Source of the DNA: Clostridia bacterium
GTDB taxonomy: Bacteria; Bacillota; Clostridia; Oscillospirales; Acutalibacteraceae
Length of the DNA: 64,000 bases
Assembly (NCBI GenBank): GCA_017407995.1
Contig: JAFQVM010000005.1
Coordinates: 62,001 to 126,000, forward strand
Direction of reading: 5' to 3'
Positions within the stretch are counted from its first letter, which is position 1; each line of letters opens with the position of its first letter. The position numbers were made by a program, and so were the translations under genes. Under the pieces are notes generated by a model that had not been told where the DNA came from, made no database searches, and worked only from the letters and a program-made list of their open reading frames with translations. Positions 33,759 to 43,154 of the stretch are shown in pieces.

Positions 33759-34139
33759 TCAAAAAATGTTTTCTACAGTCAGTTTGCTTGCCCCCTGAAG
33801 ATTTTCAAGCTGACGCAGCGCCTCAGTACACGATTGTCGAAACGACTCCATGTCGTCTGCCGACAAAAACTCGCCAAGACTATTTATATTTATCTCTATC
33901 TCGTCCAAAGACCTGTGAATAAGAAGAATATGAAGTACTTTTTGAGAACTTTCATATTTTTTCATAACTGTATCTAACTTTTCCTTAACTTCCTCACGGT
34001 TGCCTGTATCAACCACCCTGAGAAGCTCGGTCATACTGTTTATAAGAGCTTGCGTATTTCTAAAAAAGACAACCTCAGACCCAACACTTATGCATATAGC
34101 TAAAATCAGCAATACAAGCGCCACTACAAAACGTCTCAT
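33759..34139 (-). CDS. DUF4363-like small membrane-anchored protein
   Basis: A 126-residue protein with an N-terminal signal-anchor (residues 4-24) and an alpha-helical extracytoplasmic part predicted from its Leu/Glu pattern. It overlaps the DUF421 gene by four bases. The DUF421-DUF4363 pairing is one I recall from Clostridia; function unknown. Confidence 0.7.
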   Translation of the reverse strand: MRRFVVALVLLILAICISVGSEVVFFRNTQALINSMTELLRVVDTGNREEVKEKLDTVMKKYESSQKVLHILLIHRSLDEIEININSLGEFLSADDMESFRQSCTEALRQLENLQGASKLTVENIF

Positions 34140-34813
34140 ACATTCTTCTCCTTTTCTACGACAACGGTATTTCCCTCTCTGTCAACCGTCATGATAAGCA
34201 CATCTTTCATATCAAGCTTCTTAGAACGCAAAAACTTTTTAACCGCTTCATCACTCATTCCGCACTCTGAATAATAATCACGAACAAACTTGCCGTCGCT
34301 TATAACAATACATGGCATACCGGGGTCAGGAAGCTGCAGCTGTATGGATTTTGCCGTAAGCGTACTCTCATCAGCTTTGAGCATAACGCTGAGTTTGCCG
34401 TTAGTTTCAAGAATCGCATACTCAACACGGGATATATCAAACACATCCTTTTGTCGAAGTGCTGTCATCAAATCTTCAATCGTATACCGCAGGCGCTTTA
34501 TCTGACGTTGGTCAACAATACCGTTTCTGATTACCATTACAGAATTACCCTCTAAAAATCTTCGTGCCTTGTTGTTTTTCATAGCTATAACAGAACTGAT
34601 TATCTCAAATGCTACAAGCAGCATTACTGCAACAACCGAATTCAATATAGGTATATCCGTATCCTGCATCGGAATAGCCGCTATCTCGGAAAGCAAAATC
34701 GTTATTACCAGCTCTGTAGGCTGTAATTCACCTATCTGACGCTTACCCATAATGCGTACCGCTGCATTTGCAAGAATATAGAGAAACAAAATGCGAATAA
34801 TTGTTAATGCCAT
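34136..34813 (-). CDS. DUF421 (YetF-like) membrane protein
   Basis: A 225-residue protein with two or three N-terminal transmembrane helices (residues 3-20, 30-50, 55-80) containing RIMGKRQIGELQPTELVITI, a signature of DUF421/YetF proteins, followed by a soluble domain with ALRQKDVFDISRVEYAILETNG-type sequence. These proteins occur in sporulating Firmicutes; YetF-type proteins of the spore membrane have been linked to germination channels, but this cannot be assigned here. Coupled to the DUF4363 gene. Confidence 0.85.
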   Translation of the reverse strand: MALTIIRILFLYILANAAVRIMGKRQIGELQPTELVITILLSEIAAIPMQDTDIPILNSVVAVMLLVAFEIISSVIAMKNNKARRFLEGNSVMVIRNGIVDQRQIKRLRYTIEDLMTALRQKDVFDISRVEYAILETNGKLSVMLKADESTLTAKSIQLQLPDPGMPCIVISDGKFVRDYYSECGMSDEAVKKFLRSKKLDMKDVLIMTVDREGNTVVVEKEKNV

Positions 34814-34856
34814 GTAAAACTCCCCTTAAGGCAATTATTATCAATAGTTTTACTGG

Positions 34857-34885
34857 ATTTTAACGCTTTATCCGATTGACCGCAA
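34857..34885 (-). promoter_or_regulatory. probable promoter of the DUF421 operon
   Basis: Minus-strand TTGCGG (34885-34880) and TAAAAT (34862-34857), 17-base spacer. Its -35 box shares two bases with the -35 box of the divergent promoter. Confidence 0.5.
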
Positions 34886-34904
34886 AAAGAATTATGTGTA
34901 TAAT
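34876..34904 (+). promoter_or_regulatory. sigma-A promoter of the ROK kinase operon
   Basis: TTGACC and TATAAT with a 17-base spacer, 32 bases before the GTG start. Confidence 0.75.
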
Positions 34905-34936
34905 AAGCGAGGAACAAAACAAAGGCGGTGCTTACG

Positions 34937-35938
34937 GTGAAAAAATATATTCTCGGCGTCGATATTGGCGGCACAAAATGCGCCGTCATATTAGGTGACC
35001 CCGATGCACAATCCATTGACACCATCATAAAAGACAAAATAAGATTCGACACCGAAAGCGCACGTGGTTGGCGTATTGTTACCGCACAACTGCTCGACGC
35101 CATAGAACAGTTACTCAAGGACAACAATCTGTGCAGCGATGATATTATCTGCACGGGCATCAGTTGCGGTGGCCCGCTGGACAGCTCAAAAGGTGTTATA
35201 CTCTCACCGCCAAACCTGCCCGATTGGGACAATGTGCCGATAGTCCAAATGATACAGGAGCGATTCGGTATAAAAACCTATCTTCAAAACGATGCCAATG
35301 CCTGCGCTGTCGCAGAATGGAAGTTTGGTGCTGGAAGAGGGCTTTCAAGCTTCGCCTTTCTGACTTTTGGTACGGGACTTGGTGCAGGACTTATCCTTGA
35401 CGGCAGACTTTACAGCGGCTGCTGTGACATGGCAGGAGAAGTCGGTCACATAAGAATTGCACCCGACGGACCCATCGGTTACGGCAAGCGTGGCTCTTTT
35501 GAGGGCTACTGCAGCGGCGGCGGTATTGCAAGACTTGCACAGGAGATGGCAAAAGAAGCTCTTGCTGACGGTCAAACAACCACACTTTGCAAAGATGAAA
35601 GCATGATTTCTCAGATAACTGCAAAATCTACAGCTGAGGCTGCCGAAAAAGGAGACAAACTCGCTTTAGACGTATACCGAATTTGCGGAGAAAAACTCGG
35701 CGAGGGCCTTGCGATTTTGATAGACATACTGAATCCGCAGGCTATAATAATAGGCAGTATATTTGCCAGAAGCAGCAATCTGCTTATAGAGGGTATGGAA
35801 AAAACATTAAAAGCTGAAGCTCTGCCTCAATCACGGCAAAGCTGTAAAATAATACCCGCCGAACTCGGCGAAAAAATCGGTGACCTTGCGGCACTCGGTA
35901 TAGCCATAAACAGCATTGAAAACGGAGGAGCAATATGA
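34937..35938 (+). CDS. ROK-family sugar kinase
   Basis: A 333-residue ROK protein without a DNA-binding domain, hence a kinase (glucokinase or amino-sugar kinase). It has the ATP motif LGVDIGGTKCAVILG, NDANACAVAEWKFGAGRG near residue 115 with catalytic Asp, and GEVGHIRIAP. The zinc-binding Cys cluster CxCGxxGCxE usual after this His is replaced by YGKRGSFEGYCSGGG, so it belongs to the cysteine-poor subgroup. The GTG at 34937 is preferred since AAAGGCGG ends eight bases before it. It overlaps the SIS gene by four bases. Confidence 0.85.
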   Translation: MKKYILGVDIGGTKCAVILGDPDAQSIDTIIKDKIRFDTESARGWRIVTAQLLDAIEQLLKDNNLCSDDIICTGISCGGPLDSSKGVILSPPNLPDWDNVPIVQMIQERFGIKTYLQNDANACAVAEWKFGAGRGLSSFAFLTFGTGLGAGLILDGRLYSGCCDMAGEVGHIRIAPDGPIGYGKRGSFEGYCSGGGIARLAQEMAKEALADGQTTTLCKDESMISQITAKSTAEAAEKGDKLALDVYRICGEKLGEGLAILIDILNPQAIIIGSIFARSSNLLIEGMEKTLKAEALPQSRQSCKIIPAELGEKIGDLAALGIAINSIENGGAI

Positions 35939-36576
35939 ATCCTGCAGAAAAAATATTTGAAGAACTTTTTATCAGATATCCTGTTCTTGAACCAATAAAA
36001 CAAGACATAGCCAAGAGCTATGAAATAATCTGCGAATGTTACAAGCGTGGCGGCAAAATTCTCATCTGCGGAAACGGCGGAAGCGCAGCCGATGCCGAGC
36101 ACATCGTAGGCGAGCTGATGAAAGGCTTCATCATGCGTCGAGAACTTACCGACAAACAAAAAGAAGCATTTAAACAGATAGAAAACGGAGAACACATTGC
36201 GTCACAACTCCAAGGTGCTCTGCCCGCAATTGCGCTTACTGCCCATTCGGGACTCAATACCGCTTTTTCAAACGACGTTGCTGCCGACATGGTGTTTGCT
36301 CAGCAAGTTTGGGGCTATGCATATTCAAGCCCTGATGTACTCATAGCATTAAGCACCTCTGGCAATTCCGTAAACGTAGTAAATGCCGTCAAAACAGCGT
36401 GTGCATTAGGTATTGAGAGCATAGGCATCACAGGAGATGCAGCAAGCGCATTAAGCACGCTTTGCTCTGTCTGCATCCGTCTCCCTGAAGAAGAAACTTA
36501 TAAAATTCAGGAACTCACTTTACCTGTATACCATGCGCTATGTGCTATGGTTGAAGCGACATATTTTAAAAACTGA
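35935..36576 (+). CDS. SIS-domain phosphosugar isomerase (GmhA-like)
   Basis: A 213-residue SIS protein similar to sedoheptulose 7-phosphate isomerase: ICGNGGSAADAEHIVGELMKGF near residue 43 and ALSTSGNSVNVVNA near residue 140. An insertion (residues 66-90) precedes the second half as in GmhA. No other heptose genes are nearby; the coupling to a ROK kinase and a GH2 enzyme suggests handling of a phosphorylated sugar released in the cytoplasm. Substrate uncertain. Confidence 0.8.
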   Translation: MNPAEKIFEELFIRYPVLEPIKQDIAKSYEIICECYKRGGKILICGNGGSAADAEHIVGELMKGFIMRRELTDKQKEAFKQIENGEHIASQLQGALPAIALTAHSGLNTAFSNDVAADMVFAQQVWGYAYSSPDVLIALSTSGNSVNVVNAVKTACALGIESIGITGDAASALSTLCSVCIRLPEEETYKIQELTLPVYHALCAMVEATYFKN

Positions 36577-36597
36577 TATAAAGAGAGGTAGCTGAAA

Positions 36598-38325
36598 ATG
36601 AGCATTAACATCCCAAGAGCAGAACATCCCAATCCGCAGTTTGAAAGAAAAAATTGGAGAAACCTCAACGGCGAATGGGAATTTGAAATTGATAATTCCG
36701 TCAGCGGTATTGAACGTGAGCTTTATAAGGCAGACAAGCTTGAAAGCAAAATCACTGTTCCGTTTTGCCCAGAGAGCAAGCTCTCAGGCATAGGCAACAC
36801 TGATTTCATGAACTGCGTTTGGTACAGACGTGAGATAGATATAACAGCAGATGAACTCAAAGGAAAGGTTTTTCTCCGCTTCGGAGCAGTTGACTACGAG
36901 GCAACTGTTTACATAAACTCCACCGAGGCTTGCACTCACAAGGGCGGATATGTATCATTCAAGGCTGATATCACAGCACTTTTGAAAGAAGGAACAAATG
37001 TTATCACCGTCTGCGCAAAGGATGACGTGCGCTCCCCTCTTATTCCCAGAGGTAAGCAGAGCGAACGTCTTCACTCATGGGGCTGCGACTATACCAGAAC
37101 TACAGGCATATGGCAGACTGTGTGGCTTGAATTTACGCCCGAAACTTATGTTGACAGCATAAAACTTGTACCCAACGCACAGAACTCATCTGTATCCTTT
37201 ACAGCAAAGCTCTGCGGCAAGGCTGCGCTTAAAATAGAGGCTCTTTATGAGGGTCGAATTGTTGGCTACTTCTCTATGGAGGAGGCAAGCGGCTGTATCT
37301 GCGGTGAAATCAAACTCTCCGAGACTCACCTTTGGGAAGTCGGCTGCGGCAGGCTGTATGACCTCAGAATAATATTCGGTGAAGATGAAGTTTCAAGCTA
37401 CTTCGGTCTTCGCAGCGTACGTCTTGACGGATACAAATTTTTGATAAATGAAGAATCTGTTTTTCAGCGTCTTGTACTCGACCAGGGCTTCTATCCCGAC
37501 GGAATCTACACCGCTCCCAGCGATGAGGCTTTGGTTAATGACATAAAGCTCTCACTTGAAGCGGGCTTCAACGGTGCAAGACTGCATCAGAAAGTTTTTG
37601 AGGAGCGTTTCCTCTATCACTGTGACAAGATGGGCTACATTGTCTGGGGCGAATTCCCCAACTGGGGCCTTGACTACTCAGCTCCCGATGCCGTCTACGG
37701 TATACTGCCTGAGTGGTGTGAGGAAGTCGAGCGTGACTTTAACCATCCGTCAATCGTTGGTTGGTGTCCGTTTAACGAGACCTGGGACTACGGCGGACGT
37801 CAGCAGAGAAATTCTCTCTTGGAGATTGTTTACAGAACCACAAAGCAGCTTGACCCGACACGTCCTTGTATAGACACAAGCGGCAACTTCCATGTTGTAA
37901 CTGACATATATGATGTCCACGACTACGAACAAGACCCAAAAATCTTCAGTGAGTGCTACGACAAACTCGTTTCCGACGGCGAGCTCTATGACCAAGTTAA
38001 CAAATATCACGGTCATCGTCAGACTTATAGAGGTGAAGCCTCTTTCGTCAGCGAGTACGGCGGAATTAAATGGGTTGTAGGCGAAAGCGATGACAACGCT
38101 TGGGGCTATGGAAATGCACCAAAAACCGAAGAAGAATTTATTAACCGCTACAAGGGTCTTACAGATGTACTGCTCGACAACGAGCTTATGTTCGGCTTCT
38201 GCTACACCCAGCTTTATGACGTAGAGCAAGAGCAGAACGGTCTCTACACCTATGACCGTGAGCCAAAGTTCGATATGGAAATATTCAGAAAAATAAACTC
38301 CAGAAAAGCTGCGATAGAAAAATAA
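36598..38325 (+). CDS. GH2 family glycoside hydrolase (compact)
   Basis: A 575-residue GH2 enzyme: jelly-roll sugar-binding domain (residues 1-180, NLNGEWEFEID), Ig-like domain (about 180-280) and TIM barrel (280-575). The acid/base Glu is in WCPFNETWD near residue 394 and the nucleophile Glu in FVSEYGGIKW near 485. No signal peptide. It is shorter than LacZ and closer to the beta-glucuronidase/beta-galactosidase small forms; the substrate cannot be fixed. Co-directional with the ROK-SIS pair. Confidence 0.85.
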   Translation: MSINIPRAEHPNPQFERKNWRNLNGEWEFEIDNSVSGIERELYKADKLESKITVPFCPESKLSGIGNTDFMNCVWYRREIDITADELKGKVFLRFGAVDYEATVYINSTEACTHKGGYVSFKADITALLKEGTNVITVCAKDDVRSPLIPRGKQSERLHSWGCDYTRTTGIWQTVWLEFTPETYVDSIKLVPNAQNSSVSFTAKLCGKAALKIEALYEGRIVGYFSMEEASGCICGEIKLSETHLWEVGCGRLYDLRIIFGEDEVSSYFGLRSVRLDGYKFLINEESVFQRLVLDQGFYPDGIYTAPSDEALVNDIKLSLEAGFNGARLHQKVFEERFLYHCDKMGYIVWGEFPNWGLDYSAPDAVYGILPEWCEEVERDFNHPSIVGWCPFNETWDYGGRQQRNSLLEIVYRTTKQLDPTRPCIDTSGNFHVVTDIYDVHDYEQDPKIFSECYDKLVSDGELYDQVNKYHGHRQTYRGEASFVSEYGGIKWVVGESDDNAWGYGNAPKTEEEFINRYKGLTDVLLDNELMFGFCYTQLYDVEQEQNGLYTYDREPKFDMEIFRKINSRKAAIEK

Positions 38326-38344
38326 GGAGATAATACTTAAACTT

Positions 38345-39730
38345 ATGTCCACTCAAACTCGTTCGGGTTTTTATAAAAAGATGCTTACCCTTGCCATACC
38401 CATAGCTCTGCAGCAGTTGCTCACATCATGCGCTCAGCTTATAGATACAGCTATGGTTGTGGGGCTTGGCAACGTCAGCACCGCCGCTATCGGTGTGGCA
38501 GGACGCTGGGGATTTCTTATAAATCTCGCTCTGTTCGGAATAAGCTCAGGCGTTGCCACACTTACAGCTCAGCACTGGGGTGTCAAAGATTTAAAAAACA
38601 TCCGCAAAGCATACGGTACAGGTCTTGTACTCGCCATAGCAGTCGGTTTGATATATACCGTGTGCACCTTTACGATACCTAATCAAATGATGATGGTGTT
38701 TAACAATGAGCCGGACGTTATAGAAGCAGGTGCTCAATATCTGCGCAACGTTTCACCCTACGGCTTATTCTTAGCCGTTTCGCTCATCACAAGCACCACA
38801 ATGCGCTCTACAGAAGATGTAAACACACCCTTAATTTGCTCTTTTGCCGCTGTTTTAACAAACACCGTATTAAACTATATTCTTATAAACGGAAAGCTCG
38901 GATTGCCGGCTCTCGGTCTTAAAGGCGCTGCGATAGCTACCGCAACATCAATGGCACTTCAGGCAATGCTGCTGGTTATAATAGGCCTCATAAAAAAAGG
39001 CATACTTCGGGCAAAAATCAGTGAGTTTTTTGACCTTGAGCGTGAGTTCTTTAAAAAGTTTTTGCGTGTGTGCCTCCCCGTTATGTTTAACGAACTGCTG
39101 TGGGGACTCGGCACAAACGTATATGCTATGGTTTATGCCCGTCAAGGCAGTGAAAACTATGCCGCATACACCATATTTAACTCCATTGAACAGATAGCTT
39201 TCGTTTTCTTTGTAGGCATCTGCCACGCCTGTTCTATTATGGTAGGAAAGTCTGTCGGCGCAGGACGTCAAAAAGAAGCTTACAACATGGGTAAACGTTT
39301 CGTACTGCTCGTCCCGCTGCTTGGCGTTTTTGCCGGAGTTCTGCTTATCGCTTTCAGATATCCTCTGCTCTCTCTGCTTCCCATCGAAACTGAGGGTGCA
39401 CGTCAGATGACTGCAACTCTGATTCTTATTTACTCTCTCTGGATAGGGGTAAGAAACATCCCTTATGTCTGCATAGTAGGTATTTTCAGAGCAGGCGGCG
39501 ACACAAAAATCGGTATGTACTACGACCTCTTTTCTCTGTTTGTCTTAAGTATACCGATAGTCGTTTATCTCGGTTTCTTTACAGATGTCCCGTTCTGGGC
39601 ACTCCTCGTTGCGATGTACCTTGCAGAAGATACCGTAAAAGCTATACTTTGTCTGCACAGATTCAAAAGCCGCAGATGGATAAAACAACTTACCTTTGCC
39701 GGAGATAATCCTGCTGAGGAATCACAATAA
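38345..39730 (+). CDS. MATE-family efflux transporter
   Basis: A 461-residue multidrug and toxin extrusion (MatE) transporter with twelve predicted transmembrane helices in two six-helix halves, and the MATE-like opening LTLAIPIALQQLLTSCAQLIDTAM. It exports a cationic drug or metabolite using an ion gradient; the substrate is unknown. Nineteen bases after the GH2 gene and followed by a terminator, so it may end the operon. Confidence 0.9.
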   Translation: MSTQTRSGFYKKMLTLAIPIALQQLLTSCAQLIDTAMVVGLGNVSTAAIGVAGRWGFLINLALFGISSGVATLTAQHWGVKDLKNIRKAYGTGLVLAIAVGLIYTVCTFTIPNQMMMVFNNEPDVIEAGAQYLRNVSPYGLFLAVSLITSTTMRSTEDVNTPLICSFAAVLTNTVLNYILINGKLGLPALGLKGAAIATATSMALQAMLLVIIGLIKKGILRAKISEFFDLEREFFKKFLRVCLPVMFNELLWGLGTNVYAMVYARQGSENYAAYTIFNSIEQIAFVFFVGICHACSIMVGKSVGAGRQKEAYNMGKRFVLLVPLLGVFAGVLLIAFRYPLLSLLPIETEGARQMTATLILIYSLWIGVRNIPYVCIVGIFRAGGDTKIGMYYDLFSLFVLSIPIVVYLGFFTDVPFWALLVAMYLAEDTVKAILCLHRFKSRRWIKQLTFAGDNPAEESQ

Positions 39731-39738
39731 AAAATAAA

Positions 39739-39770
39739 ACAGCAGCTGAAAAACAGCTGCTGTTTTTATT
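39739..39770. terminator. terminator between convergent MATE and YfhO genes
   Basis: Perfect 10-bp stem ACAGCAGCTG/CAGCTGCTGT, loop AAAAA, then TTTTATTT. Confidence 0.85.
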
Positions 39771-39779
39771 TCTGTGTGG

Positions 39780-42074
39780 CTATTCTGCCTTTCTCTTTTT
39801 AATCAAACAAACTACGGAGTAAGCTCCAAGTACTGCAAATGACAAAAGGCTTATCAGTGCACCAAGTCTTAGACCGGGAGTTACAAACTTAAAGCTGATA
39901 TCTGATTCGCCGTCGGGAACAACTACGCCCATCATTCCCCCGTTCAAGGTGTATATCTTAGCCTCTTCTCCGTTCACCTCAGCACTCCAACCGTCGTCGT
40001 GAGGGATGCTGAAATACACAAGCCTCTCACCTTCTCCGACAGATGTAGCCTCAAAGCCTGCTGATGTGAGTTCAAAATTCACACACGCTGTTTGTGCTGC
40101 ATTTTTGCTGGCTGCTTTCCAATCAAAATCTGTATTTTCAAGCGGCTTTAGTAAATAGGAAAGTTCATCTGCAGTTTCTTTGTCTAAAATACATGCTTTG
40201 GTCATCAGCTGTATGCGCCTGTTGTTTTCCTTTTTATCCTTTGTAAACTCATATCCGTCATCAACGACAAAATAATCATAAGTATATCCAAAGCCCGCAT
40301 AATAAGGTGCATCCTCATCTGCAACCTTTGCTACACTCAAAACAGTTTGTATTGCAGGGGTTGAGAAATATGCTTTTGTAGTCGGCATTGAACCTATTTC
40401 ATATCCCGCAATACGGCAAAAATCAGATGTAGCATGGGACTTAAAGCTGTTAAACGTCGATATAGACGGTTCATTCACCACCATTGAATAGTTGGCATAG
40501 CTCTTTTTAAAATCAGTCCTCGAAGAATAACTTATCTCTTCACTTTGAGCATAAGACGACAACTCCTTAGCTGCCGTGCTTTCAGCCTTAAACCAGCCGC
40601 ACTCATTGCAAAGATAGACCGAATAGCTCAGTGTGCAAATTACCGCAACAATCGGTATGACCTTTTTTGCACTGTATATCCACTGTTTCTTTATACCCAG
40701 ATACAAAGGAAGATATGTCAAAACTATAAGGAAAACAAATACTGCAAGGTATCTTAAATCATCTGCCGTGAACTTATCCGTAAGCCCAGATGAATAAAGA
40801 TACTTTATCAAAGACTTTGGAAAACAGCTTTCTATAAAGTCGCTTAAAACATATGCTGCAAGTATCTTTACAACAGCAATAGGCACAGTTACCGCCAAAG
40901 ATATCTTCAAAATAGTGCCTGCGCTCTTTTTATACTCCCGTGCCGCACGTTCTCTGTCTTGTTCAAACTCCTCAAGCACACGCAGCGAAACCATAACCAT
41001 CATTAACACAAACGCATACCACCATCTGGTATAGTTAAGGTTCGTCATAAATGAAAACAGTCCGTTTCCGAAAGGCACGAGAGTAAGAACAAATAAGAAC
41101 TTTACTATTTTAAAGTCCCATGTCTTTTCCTTGCATCTTAATGCCGTAAAGAAAAACAACGCTCCAAAGAACGGCAAAAATGCCGCATTTGAACAGTATG
41201 ATGCATACACAAATCCCGTTGCAGAGCCAAGGATACCCTCGCTCGGCAACACGATACCCTTTAATATTTTAATTATCTGAGGCAACGTGGTCAGCGATGA
41301 AAGAAGCACCTTTGAAAAGCTTCCAGTCGCTTTACTTGTTTCCAAAAGGGTTAATGCTGACGGCAACAATACTACAGCAGATGCAAGTCCCCCTATTGCA
41401 TAGAAAGCTATACATCTCGCAGCATCCTTAAAAGTATACTTCTGAGAATACAGTACACGAAAAGCTATGTAAATCAAAAAGAAAACAGACGTTCCTACAA
41501 AAAAGTAATAGTTTGTTATCGCACACAAAAAAGCCGACAGCGAAAGCAAAGGCATCTTTTTCTTTTCCAGAACAGCGTCTGTAAAGTATGGAATCAGCGG
41601 AAAGAATGCTACAACGTCAAGAAAATGATAATAGTATGACGAGTCCATTGAAAAAGATGAAAAAGCGTACAGCAACGCACCTATAACCGCAAGATACGAA
41701 AGTTTTGTGTGCTTTCTAAGGTACATATATGACGTGAGTGCTGCAACAACATGCTTTAGCACAAACATTACACTCAGCCCTATTCCCATACAACTCTCAG
41801 GGATGAGCAGCAACGGCCAGAAGAAAGGACTTCCATAAACATAAAACGAATAGCTACCCAAAAAGTTCGCACCTAAAAATGTGTTACTGCTCCAAAACGG
41901 TGCACCTGAAAGAAACATCCTTCTGCACTCACGCATAAAAGGAACCTGCTGAGTCATATAGTCGCCCACCAGGTAAAGATTGCCGCCGTTTGCGACAAGT
42001 ATAGGTATCAGTGCACATGTCATGACCGCAAAAGACAAAAACGCAATCAACATAAAATCCTTTTTCCTGCTCAT
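39780..42074 (-). CDS. YfhO-family membrane protein
   Basis: A 764-residue polytopic membrane protein with many hydrophobic segments, typical of YfhO (a GT-C-like glycosyltransferase fold that modifies lipoteichoic acid with sugars in Bacillus and Listeria). VANGGNLYLVGDYMTQQVPF near residue 28 marks the first extracytoplasmic loop with its Asp, and the C-terminal domain of about 200 residues is extracytoplasmic (LVYFSIPHDDGWSAEVNGE) before a last helix. The ATG at 42074 follows GGTGG; the alternative at 42092 does not have a site. Confidence 0.85.
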   Translation of the reverse strand: MSRKKDFMLIAFLSFAVMTCALIPILVANGGNLYLVGDYMTQQVPFMRECRRMFLSGAPFWSSNTFLGANFLGSYSFYVYGSPFFWPLLLIPESCMGIGLSVMFVLKHVVAALTSYMYLRKHTKLSYLAVIGALLYAFSSFSMDSSYYYHFLDVVAFFPLIPYFTDAVLEKKKMPLLSLSAFLCAITNYYFFVGTSVFFLIYIAFRVLYSQKYTFKDAARCIAFYAIGGLASAVVLLPSALTLLETSKATGSFSKVLLSSLTTLPQIIKILKGIVLPSEGILGSATGFVYASYCSNAAFLPFFGALFFFTALRCKEKTWDFKIVKFLFVLTLVPFGNGLFSFMTNLNYTRWWYAFVLMMVMVSLRVLEEFEQDRERAAREYKKSAGTILKISLAVTVPIAVVKILAAYVLSDFIESCFPKSLIKYLYSSGLTDKFTADDLRYLAVFVFLIVLTYLPLYLGIKKQWIYSAKKVIPIVAVICTLSYSVYLCNECGWFKAESTAAKELSSYAQSEEISYSSRTDFKKSYANYSMVVNEPSISTFNSFKSHATSDFCRIAGYEIGSMPTTKAYFSTPAIQTVLSVAKVADEDAPYYAGFGYTYDYFVVDDGYEFTKDKKENNRRIQLMTKACILDKETADELSYLLKPLENTDFDWKAASKNAAQTACVNFELTSAGFEATSVGEGERLVYFSIPHDDGWSAEVNGEEAKIYTLNGGMMGVVVPDGESDISFKFVTPGLRLGALISLLSFAVLGAYSVVCLIKKRKAE

Positions 42075-42105
42075 ATGCACCACCAAAAACAATTTATTTT
42101 ATTTT

Positions 42106-42134
42106 ATAATATCACCACAAAAAACCTTAGTCAA
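42106..42134 (-). promoter_or_regulatory. sigma-A promoter of the YfhO gene
   Basis: Minus-strand TTGACT (42134-42129) and TATTAT (42111-42106), 17-base spacer, directly after the sigG terminator's T run. Confidence 0.7.
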
Positions 42135-42137
42135 CAA

Positions 42138-42167
42138 AAAGCCTGCAGTTTGTAAACTGCAGGCTTT
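42138..42167 (-). terminator. terminator of sigG
   Basis: Perfect 14-bp stem AAAGCCTGCAGTTT/AAACTGCAGGCTTT, 2-base centre (real loop larger), then TTG on the minus strand. Confidence 0.8.
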
Positions 42168-42172
42168 AAATC

Positions 42173-42952
42173 TCAGGCCCTGTTATTCTTTTTTATCTGC
42201 TCTATCGCTCCCTTTTCAAGCCTCGACACCTGCGCCTGTGATATTCCTATCTCACTTGCAACCTCCATCTGTGTCCTCCCCTTTAGAAAACGCAGATATA
42301 GAATTCTCTTTTCACGTTCAGACAGTTTTTTTATAGACTCCCTGAAAAGAATCTCATCAAGCCAGTTATCATCATCGCCGTTGTCGCCCAACTGGTCCAT
42401 TACATATATCGTATCACCGCCGTCAGAATATACCGGTTCATATAACGACACAGGCTCTACTATTGCTTCAAGCGCCAGCACAACCTCCTCTTTTTTCAGA
42501 TTCATGGCACTTGCTATCTCCTCTATCGTCGGGTCACGGCCGAGCTTTGCAACAAGACTCTCTTTCTCCTGCATGGCATGGTATGCTGTGTCCCTGACGG
42601 AGCGACTCACCCTTACGGAATTGTTGTCTCTGAGATATCTGCGGATTTCGCCTATTATCATAGGAACCGCATATGTGGAAAATCTTACGTTCTGTGTAAC
42701 GTCAAAATTATCAATCGCCTTTATAAGGCCTATACAACCAACCTGAAATAAGTCGTCGGGGTTTTCACCTCTGTTTATAAAACGTTGTACAACGCTTAAA
42801 ACAAGACGCAGATTCCCCTGTATAAGCTTGTCACGTGCAGTACTGTCACCGTCATGCATCTTATGCAAAAGCTCCATTTTTTCTTTCTCTTTGAGCACCT
42901 TCAGTTTCGATGTATTTACCCCGCAAATTTCCACCCTGTTATACTGCATCAT
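42173..42952 (-). CDS. sigG: sporulation sigma factor sigma-G
   Basis: RNA polymerase sigma factor for late forespore gene expression. 259 residues, aligning closely with B. subtilis SigG as I recall it: the diagnostic RVEICGVNTSKL at the N-terminus, LFQVGCIGLIKAIDNFD (region 2), VRFSTYAVPMIIGEIRRYL, and EIGISQAQVSRLEKGAI (region 4). It marks the organism as an endospore former. It stands alone, without spoIIGA or sigE beside it. ATG at 42952 or 42949; GGGAGG fits both. A forespore-type promoter stands upstream. Confidence 0.95.
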   Translation of the reverse strand: MMQYNRVEICGVNTSKLKVLKEKEKMELLHKMHDGDSTARDKLIQGNLRLVLSVVQRFINRGENPDDLFQVGCIGLIKAIDNFDVTQNVRFSTYAVPMIIGEIRRYLRDNNSVRVSRSVRDTAYHAMQEKESLVAKLGRDPTIEEIASAMNLKKEEVVLALEAIVEPVSLYEPVYSDGGDTIYVMDQLGDNGDDDNWLDEILFRESIKKLSEREKRILYLRFLKGRTQMEVASEIGISQAQVSRLEKGAIEQIKKNNRA

Positions 42953-43006
42953 TATTCCTCCCGCTGCTTACCGTCTAAGGAAGTTTTTGTGTTCCCTACC
43001 TCTAAA

Positions 43007-43035
43007 ATTATTCCCTGCCTCTGTGCGCTTCATAC
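43007..43035 (-). promoter_or_regulatory. sigma-F/sigma-G type promoter of sigG
   Basis: Minus-strand GTATG (43035-43031), 15 bases, then GGGAATAAT (43015-43007), close to the B. subtilis forespore promoter pattern GYATA-N15-GGNRANANT. It fits known sigma-F initiation and autoregulation of sigG. Confidence 0.55.
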
Positions 43036-43086
43036 CGCAAAATGAAGATTTTAACAAACGATTTTTCGTGCTTTTTCTGTTTTTAA

Positions 43087-43115
43087 TTGACAGTAAAGTT
43101 TCAGCGTGTTACCAT
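43087..43115 (+). promoter_or_regulatory. sigma-A promoter of the isomerase/epimerase pair
   Basis: TTGACA and TACCAT with a 17-base spacer, 39 bases before the ATG with its AGGAGG site. Confidence 0.6.
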
Positions 43116-43154
43116 TATTTTGATATGATTTCGTCTTTTAACAGGAGGCTTTTT

